Below, one piece after another: positions 57,921-64,000 of a DNA stretch of 64,000 nt. Each line of letters starts with the position of its first letter. Position 1 is the stretch's first letter. The stretch is from NCBI GenBank assembly GCA_025175895.1, contig JAKLTH010000283.1, positions 3,720,001 to 3,784,000 of the forward strand, given 5' to 3'. The notes below the pieces were generated by a model. That model made no database searches, was not told where the DNA came from, and worked only from the letters and a program-made list of their open reading frames with translations. Made by a program: the position numbers and the translations under genes. The stretch is from Wurfbainia villosa (lineage: Eukaryota; Streptophyta; Magnoliopsida; Zingiberales; Zingiberaceae).

Positions 57921-60125
57921 CTAAGTGTTAACAACAACCATGTCAAAATTTTCAGGGTTCTTTTCTGGCAAAGGTGAGGAAGGACTTATCTGAACCCCTT
58001 TCCTTTTACATTTGCTAATGAATTCCTCAGCTTCTGCTGCCTTGCCGATGCGAATAAGGGTATCGACGACTAAGCTATATGACTGAGAATTTGGAGAAAT
58101 ACCATGGAGTTCCATCATGTGCATTGCCTCTTTCGCCTCTTCGATTCTCCCCGCATCACATAAGGCTTTAATGAAAGAAGTATAGGTATTTGCATCCGGA
58201 ACAACTCCAAATCTCAACATAGTACCAAAGAGGTGATGTCCGCTCTCGAACTTTTCGATCCTGCACAGACTCAAAATGAGGGCATTGAAAGTGAAAATAT
58301 CAGGATCAATGCCTTCCGATCTCATCCTTTGGAATAGCTTCATCGACTTGTTGATGTTCCCAACCGTGCAGAGTGAACGTATCAGTGTGTTGTATGTGAT
58401 AGCATTCGGGGAGACACCCCACTCTACCATCTCATCGAAACAATTGAAAGCATCGTCTATGCGATGCGCTTGGCAAAGCCCGTCGATTAAAGCACTAAAT
58501 GTAACGACATCAGGCTTGAGTCCATGCTCCAAAAGCTTCACTAGGATACTTCTTGCCTTGCTTGTATCACCAGTCCTGGAAAATCCACTGATCAGTGTGT
58601 TGAAAGTAATGACATTCGGACGAAAACCATGATCGTCCATGTGTCCTAAAATTTCTAGAGCATTATCCAACATCCCCGATTTCACGAAGCAATCGATCAA
58701 GGTATTGTATGATTCCACACTAGATAGATATCCATTTGAGATCATCTTCCTCAGGTACTGAGTAGCCTCCACCACATGCTTCTCTTTTAACAAAGACTTG
58801 ACGACGATAAGATACGTACTGAATCCCGGCTTCCCACCTCTTTCCACATAGTTATTCAGCATTTCACATACTCGAGACAATCTCAAGCTCTTCGAAGCAC
58901 ATGCCGCGACGACACCGAAAGTTAAGGTATCTGCACATTTCCCTCTTTCGCCCATTTTGTTCAAGAATTCAGTAGCCTCAATTGCCATATTGTTCGTCGA
59001 GAGGCAATGCAGCATAGTGCTGCTACAAACTTGTTCATCCAGCAGATTTGCCTTTTCAAAGAACCTCTTCAAGGTTTTGTATGCTTTGCCAGATTCGATA
59101 CATCGGAACGCACCATGAATCAATGCTCGGAATGTGGCTTCATTCGGAGTGATTTTTCGCTGTTTCATCGTCTCGAGCACCTGACATGCCTCTGCAACTT
59201 TCTTGGCATTACAGAAGCCATTCACCAGCATTGTGTATGTGAACACATTGGGTGGGCAACCTGAACCCTCCATTTGCTTCAGCAAACGACGAGCTTCGTC
59301 GACGATACCACGCTTGCAGACTCCGTGGATGAGAGCATTGTACGTGAACCGATCGGGCGAGCAGTTGTCGGAAGGCATCTGTTGGAATTTGAAGTAAGCG
59401 AGATCAACTGCGTTTGCCCTGATCAAAGCTTCGATCATGGAGTTGTAGAGCCGCGTTGTGGGTCGGAGACCAAGCGCTGGCAGTTGCCCAAAGACTTCAT
59501 TTGCATACTTGGCAAGCCCTAATCTCCCCCAGCTCGAGAGAAGTGTGCAGAGAACATCTTCTGTGAGGCGATACCCAGAAACCCTAATCTCCTTCATCAA
59601 ATTCGCCGTCAGAATAATTGGGCCTTTCCTCCATAGCACATCGCCCAACACCCTGCGCACCGAGGGATGCGCCGCCAATTGTGCGTCGAAATTGGCAGCC
59701 CAAACGTACAGCCTGAAGCAAAACAAAGGATTTTGGAGATTTTGCAGCAGACTTACGATGATCCGAGGGCTCAAAGAAGGTTCGTAGCGTCGCAGCTCGA
59801 AATCGAGCGCCAAGAGGGGATCTTTCTGCGAAAGGACCGTGGCGAGACGGACGGGGTCGAGGGGCTTCGCACCGACATCCTGCTGCGTGATTCCGGTGGG
59901 AAGAAGCGGCTTCGATGCCGGCGTGGAGTTGGATCGACCGACGCCGTCAACAACTTCATATTTTGGAGGCGTGACTCGGGAGCGATGGCGAGGATGGCCG
60001 CGCTGGGATTGGCAGGGGCTATCCACGGCGTGGTGCGTCGGATCGAGATAGGCCTTCTGGGTGGAGAACGAGGTGGCTAAATAAGAGTTGCGGAGGCGTA
60101 GAAAAGGAGGGGGAGTTCGTCTCAT
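57921..60125 (-). CDS. P-class pentatricopeptide repeat protein, likely mitochondrial (734 aa)
   Basis: Intronless. The N-terminus MRRTPPPFLRLRNSYLATSF is Arg-rich, without acidic residues, as in mitochondrial presequences. About 14 tandem 35-residue P-type PPR motifs fill about residues 185-710, e.g. YNALIHGVCKRGIVDEARRL and FNTLISGFSRTGDTSKARSI. There is no E, DYW or SMR domain, so it probably stabilises or processes one organelle transcript rather than editing it. Overall layout is reminiscent of Arabidopsis PPR40 (complex III-associated), but I cannot establish orthology by eye. GC again falls from 5' to 3'. The plus-strand frames within it are shadows. Confidence 0.88.
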   Translation of the reverse strand: MRRTPPPFLRLRNSYLATSFSTQKAYLDPTHHAVDSPCQSQRGHPRHRSRVTPPKYEVVDGVGRSNSTPASKPLLPTGITQQDVGAKPLDPVRLATVLSQKDPLLALDFELRRYEPSLSPRIIVSLLQNLQNPLFCFRLYVWAANFDAQLAAHPSVRRVLGDVLWRKGPIILTANLMKEIRVSGYRLTEDVLCTLLSSWGRLGLAKYANEVFGQLPALGLRPTTRLYNSMIEALIRANAVDLAYFKFQQMPSDNCSPDRFTYNALIHGVCKRGIVDEARRLLKQMEGSGCPPNVFTYTMLVNGFCNAKKVAEACQVLETMKQRKITPNEATFRALIHGAFRCIESGKAYKTLKRFFEKANLLDEQVCSSTMLHCLSTNNMAIEATEFLNKMGERGKCADTLTFGVVAACASKSLRLSRVCEMLNNYVERGGKPGFSTYLIVVKSLLKEKHVVEATQYLRKMISNGYLSSVESYNTLIDCFVKSGMLDNALEILGHMDDHGFRPNVITFNTLISGFSRTGDTSKARSILVKLLEHGLKPDVVTFSALIDGLCQAHRIDDAFNCFDEMVEWGVSPNAITYNTLIRSLCTVGNINKSMKLFQRMRSEGIDPDIFTFNALILSLCRIEKFESGHHLFGTMLRFGVVPDANTYTSFIKALCDAGRIEEAKEAMHMMELHGISPNSQSYSLVVDTLIRIGKAAEAEEFISKCKRKGVQISPSSPLPEKNPENFDMVVVNT

Positions 60126-61235
60126 GAGCTGAGGAGGTGGCGGCGGCAGCGAGGAACGCTTCCGGTGGGCGGCGGCGGCATGGCGCGGAGGCGATCGACA
60201 CTATTAGGTAAAGGACATCTGAGTCCGACGGAGTCTTAAACCGGCAAGGATTTGGGCCGGTCTGAATTAAATAGACCGTAATCGACTAGATTAATGTTCG
60301 GCCCAGAAAGCCCGGCCCAGCATTGTTTCATTTGCAAAAAAAAAATATTCGGATTATTCTGCTGCAAACGATCTTAAGATCTGCCTCACAGCATATGAAA
60401 AAGAGATAATTGTTCTGTTTTGTGGTAAATGTGACAGTAGAGTTGTATTAGTGAGTAAAAATTAATCTTCGAGGATTGTAAGTCTTTCGAAATGTCTGTC
60501 CTCCTATCACGTTAATCTTGGATTGGACAATATGTTCTCCGTGATTTCTCTCCTTTGTAATGACTGTGGGATAGATTGACGGAAGCATTGAAGGCAAATG
60601 AATAACCTTTTGCATCAAAGAGATAATTCATCGTATTCTGTAGCAGTAAAAGATGATTATTTTTGCCTCTAGATCTCAGTGTCACTGTCGATCCCTTGAT
60701 GGCGATGAAAAAAAATAAATCACGAAGATTATACCTTTCGATCCGCTGATTAGAAATAACGAAGGACTTGTGAGCTCGAATAAAGATTTTAAATTTCATA
60801 TCGAAATTTGATTTTTATCTATATAAAATATCTGTATTATTTTAATCAATGGATCATTAATAAATCATTTCGAAGAAATAAAAATTTCAAATACAAGATA
60901 GAGGAAAAATGGGGCAATAATCTCCGTATTTTTTATAATAAAAAGTGAAATCATCACTTGACGATTTTTATCAGTCGATTTTATAAAAGATAAATCACGA
61001 AAAAATATTTTTTATACTTAATCGAAACGGAAGGACAAACTAGTCGAGGCATCGCTTGAAATCAGAGAAGACAACGATCGAATGGATCATCGGAGAAGAA
61101 GACCGGAGAACAAGCCACTCGATAGAAAAAATCCAAAAAAATGAGAACAGAGTTTATATATGCAAACCACAATTCGCAAGCATATTTTGCTGTTTACGTG
61201 AGAGTCGAAGAGGCTTTGATTTGCAAGTTCATAAA
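60126..61235. other. Intergenic between PPR and SAR1 genes
   Basis: Promoter side of the PPR gene, then AT-rich DNA. The segment at 60900-61010 contains AAAAGATAAATCACGAAAAA, faintly like the 14 kb repeat unit. The final 200 nt are probably SAR1 3' UTR. No gene is seen; the minus frame 60799-60512 is taken as chance. Confidence 0.35.
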
Positions 61236-61984
61236 TTACTTTATGTACTGCGAAAGCCACCGGAATCCTTCGCCGTAGCCCATCTTGCGGACGACGCTGC
61301 ACATGAAGACTTCAAGGGGGCGGACGTTAGAGTCTGCTGCAAGCTTCGCCTTGCCCTTGCCCTTGCCGGTTGTGAAGCTGTTCAGGCCCAGATGGAAGCT
61401 TAGCTCCTCCTCGGAGGCAGCGCCGGGAATGTCGATCTTGTTTCCGAGGACGAGAAATGGAACATTCAGCAAGGCATCGTCCGATAGAAGCGCATCCAGT
61501 TCCCTCTTCGACTCGGCGAGCCTCTCCTTGTCAAATGCATCCACTACGTATACCACTGCATCCACCTGTTTAGACAATCATACGAATACGATGAAGAAAA
61601 ATGGATTGGCAACGCTGGAGGAATCGCCGAAGTCGATCGACCTTAGCGTAGTAGTCCTTCCACACGCGCCGCGCCATCCGATGGCCGCCTAGGTCAAAGG
61701 CCTTGAACTTGATGTTCCCGATGGTCAGCTCCTCCGAAATCGGGTGCTGCGTCGGCTGGTGCTGGACCAATCTCTGCATTCGGCCCCAGTCAAATCGAGG
61801 GAAAGTCGGCAGGTAAATGTTGAAGCTTGAGGAACCCTAAAGGAGGATATCGAACCTCATCCTTGAGCATGTGGAGCAGCGTGGTCTTTCCGGCGTTGTC
61901 CAACCCTAAGAACACGATTTTAGCTTTCTTCTGCAAGAGGCCGAGGGAGGCGAGGACGCCGTAGAACCAAGCGACCAGGAACAT
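61236..61984 (-). CDS. SAR1: SAR1 small GTPase, COPII coat initiator (196 aa)
   Basis: Exons 61984-61856, 61773-61642 and 61565-61236 on the minus strand, all phase 0. The N-terminal amphipathic, Phe/Trp-rich MFLVAWFYGVLASLGL inserts into ER membrane upon GTP loading. Motifs: P-loop GLDNAGKT (27-34), switch II DLGGH with the catalytic His74, NKID (129-132), and the C-terminus MGYGEGFRWLSQYIK. It recruits Sec23/24 for ER-to-Golgi vesicles. Differences from plant SAR1 sequences I know: Arg75 after the catalytic His (usually Gln), Leu-Leu for the usual Leu-Trp near residue 17, and about three extra residues in the GKGKGKAKLAAD loop, giving 196 instead of 193 residues. These suggest a diverged paralogue but leave the core motifs intact. 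Confidence 0.93.
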
Positions 61985-62389
61985 CGCCGTCGAATAGCAA
62001 GAATTCGGCGACCAGAACCAGTCTCAGATCGACGAGTAGACATTGAGACGAGGGAGTAAAAAAAAAGGGGGAAGAATTCGTATGCCCATTTTACCAACTT
62101 CCTCCTTTTTTATTTTTATTTATGTTTCCGATTTACTCCGAAAGTTTTTGTCGGTAACATGCATATCGGCCAAATAAGAGATTAGGTGCGCCTCGAAGGA
62201 TGAATTTGAAAAAAAAAAAAAAAATACAAAATGGGATGAGAAAATTGGACATTTTCTCGCTGCAGGTTATTTTCATGACTATCCGCCTTATCAAATATGA
62301 TATGCAATCTAATTTTTATAAAAATTTTAAAATATCCTTTCTCTCCTACTTAGCATCGCAATCTCAAACCCGTGCACCTGTGCCCGAGC
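61985..62389. other. SAR1 upstream region
   Basis: 5' UTR and promoter side of SAR1 followed by AT-rich DNA with a poly-A tract near 62209. No TATA box is assigned with confidence. Confidence 0.3.
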
Positions 62390-62900
62390 ACCCACTGTCG
62401 TTTGACATCGCCGCCAAAAGATCAAATTTCTATCGTGAATTGTGATCCGACTATGGTCCAATCGGCGTTGGAGTTCAATTGAACTATAATCGAAATTAGT
62501 CGCAATTGTGGCTGTCAGCATTACAACCTTGAAGGCCACAATCACGATCGATTCTAACCACGGTCGTTCTGACTGAAATGCAATCGACATCGAAGTCTGA
62601 TCGGACTGTGATCGGATTCTAATCGAATTACAGTTGGAATCCATCGCCATTGTGACCGTTGACAATCGCAGTCACAATCGAGTCCAACTGAATTGAGGTC
62701 AAAATCCACCACAATTGCGATTGCAATGGCGGGTGAATTCCAACTGCAATTCGATTGAAATTTGACTACAATTCGATTTGATTCTGATATCGACCAAACC
62801 ACAATCAAATTCTAATCGAATTACGATCAAAATCGACAACGATTACGACTATCAATGGGCACGACACTAACGACTACAATGACAATTACTATCAAAATTC
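62390..62900. repeat. Cryptically simple AATCG/ATTG-rich tract
   Basis: For about 500 nt the sequence is built of short, irregular variants of AATTGCAATCG, AATCGAATT and CACAATCG on both strands, without a fixed period. The minus-strand frames across it (62665-62327, 62808-62554) are repetitive by-products and not genes. It probably arose by slippage within an old repeat. Confidence 0.5.
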
Positions 62901-63402
62901 AAGCACCGAACGAAAAGGGAGAAGGAACATTTTAAATTTTTTATAAAAAATTAAGATATATATAACATTTGATGGAGTGTAGATCTATTTTTCTTTGTTG
63001 TATTTTTTAAAATTTGCGAAGGGTCGTTGGTCAGTGAAGTTGGCGTAACTTGCGAGTTAAGTATCCGAGGGCGAAGTATTATTACCTACTCGAGATAAAA
63101 ATTAGACATAATTAATATCGATAATAATTTAAGATCTATGACTATTAGTTGATGTAGTATATCTGTTGATTTTATACATTTCGACCTTTGAAATTTATTG
63201 ATTTTTTTTCCTTTTTGAGAGAGAGAGATTTATGCAGAAGCAGAAATAGTTAATGCTCCAATGAAACAAGACGCTACATGGATCTAGAAGACATTTGAGT
63301 GACAAATAAGCAATAAAGAGAGAGTCACTGCGTTATGTGCTCACAACTACCACCCAAAATCAAATCTCCTGTTTACTTCAACCAAAACTCGATCTCATCC
63401 AT
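62901..63402. other. AT-rich spacer and 3' flank
   Basis: No coding signal. A short (GA)n lies at about 63217-63229. The last part is likely the 3' UTR of the HDEL-protein gene. Confidence 0.3.
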
Positions 63403-63714
63403 CTAAAGCTCGTCCTGAGAAGAAGATTTAATCAGGGGGATGTGAGTCAGTAACATGAAAGGAACAGAATAACTGGAAAAATAAATGAAGAGGAAAAAAA
63501 TTGAAGAATTAAGTTACATGAGATGCCTCCTTTTCATCTTCTGCATCTGAATCAGCCTTAGAATCAGCTTCATCTGTGGCATCCTCCTCGTCATCCTCAT
63601 CCTGAACTCGACCACGAAAAGAGAAGTAGTTGAGAAAGTGAGCATAAAAGCCAAAGGAAAAGACCTAGATATAGGCGTGCTAACCTCTATGTCGGACAGA
63701 TCATCCTTGATATC
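63403..63714 (-). CDS. C-terminal exons of an acidic ER-luminal protein ending in HDEL (partial)
   Basis: Three minus-strand exons are visible: 63714-63685 (DIKDDLSDIE), 63601-63518 (an Asp/Glu-rich stretch from DEDDEEDATDEA to ASH) and 63414-63403, only 12 nt, encoding Asp-Glu-Leu-stop. All junctions are phase 0 with GT-AG borders, so the protein ends ASHDEL, the plant ER-retrieval signal recognised by the ERD2 receptor. The acidic tail before HDEL is the kind found in calcium-binding ER chaperones. Which one cannot be decided, because the rest of the gene lies beyond the right edge. If the last intron were retained, the end would read SHVT-stop and lose the signal. Confidence 0.7.
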
Positions 63715-64000
63715 CTGTAGATTAACAAAATTACTTAAAAATATGAATTGCAACACTCTAATTTAATCTCACGTGATGAATTCTAGAGATGAATGATTTA
63801 TTATCAAGACCAACACATTAATAACCCAATTCTCTCATATAAGTGGATCATAACAAATGATATCTAGATCAAGAGATACCCAGGCTAGATTTTGATAGAC
63901 ATCGAAGATTAAAAATGAGATAGATCATAAGATCTCAATTTAACATTCAGCTTTGTGGAATTGTATTCTGATTTATGTGGCACGAAGTTGCGAATGTGAA

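Noticed and set aside
1..64000. CRISPR arrays, bacterial operons, tRNA or rRNA genes
   Set aside because: I saw no regularly spaced identical repeats, no cloverleaf-like tRNA boxes and no rRNA-like sequence. The gene architecture is nuclear plant.

Overview
The window reads as nuclear DNA of a flowering plant. Genes are interrupted by GT-AG introns, intergenic DNA is AT-rich, and the products are plant-typical (PPR proteins, a JAZ repressor, a class VIII myosin relative, hydroxyproline O-galactosyltransferase). Several intronless genes are very GC-rich at the 5' end and AT-richer toward the 3' end, as is common in monocots. A monocot is my best guess; the order cannot be fixed from sequence alone. 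All exon junctions were drawn by hand from reading frame, splice consensus and recalled family similarity; there is no transcript evidence.

Layout from left to right: an inverted-repeat (MITE-like) element at 211-652; a compact myosin-VIII-like gene with no motor domain (1490-3270, +); decayed transposon-like DNA; an FQR1-type quinone reductase gene with a damaged fourth exon (6360-8943, +); histone H2A (9747-10674, -) facing an AT-hook protein gene (12306-13507, +); a three-copy tandem repeat; an SM-ATX/PAM2 protein (15344-20884, -) facing a small GC-rich unknown gene (21576-21923, +). A 6.7 kb gene-poor stretch follows, holding six CACGTG boxes. Then come a JAZ8-like repressor (28594-29205, +), a 20-exon nucleolin gene (29603-35391, -), a GALT-type galactosyltransferase (37469-41492, -), an F-box/kelch gene (42992-44329, -), an O-fucosyltransferase (49490-50797, +), a PLS-type PPR gene (51509-53074, -) divergent from a tail-anchored coiled-coil gene with a large internal duplication (53477-56221, +), a decayed NAB-domain (KIP1/NET-like) fragment, a P-type PPR gene (57921-60125, -), a SAR1 GTPase (61236-61984, -), and the 3' end of a gene for an HDEL-tailed ER protein running off the right edge (63403-63714, -).

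The genes form no operon or pathway cluster. Three head-to-head pairs share short intergenic regions: H2A with the AT-hook gene, the PAM2 gene with the small gene, and PPR with the coiled-coil gene. Two products act at the ER-Golgi interface or in wall-glycoprotein synthesis (SAR1, GALT), and two act in RNA or ribosome biology (nucleolin, PAM2 protein), but this looks incidental.

The most interesting items are the motorless myosin VIII reading frame, the FQR1 gene whose frame depends on which of two acceptors 8 nt apart is used, the JAZ repressor without a recognisable degron, the duplicated coiled-coil protein, the amplified phase-0 acidic exons of nucleolin, and the 12-nt terminal coding exon that supplies three residues of an HDEL signal.
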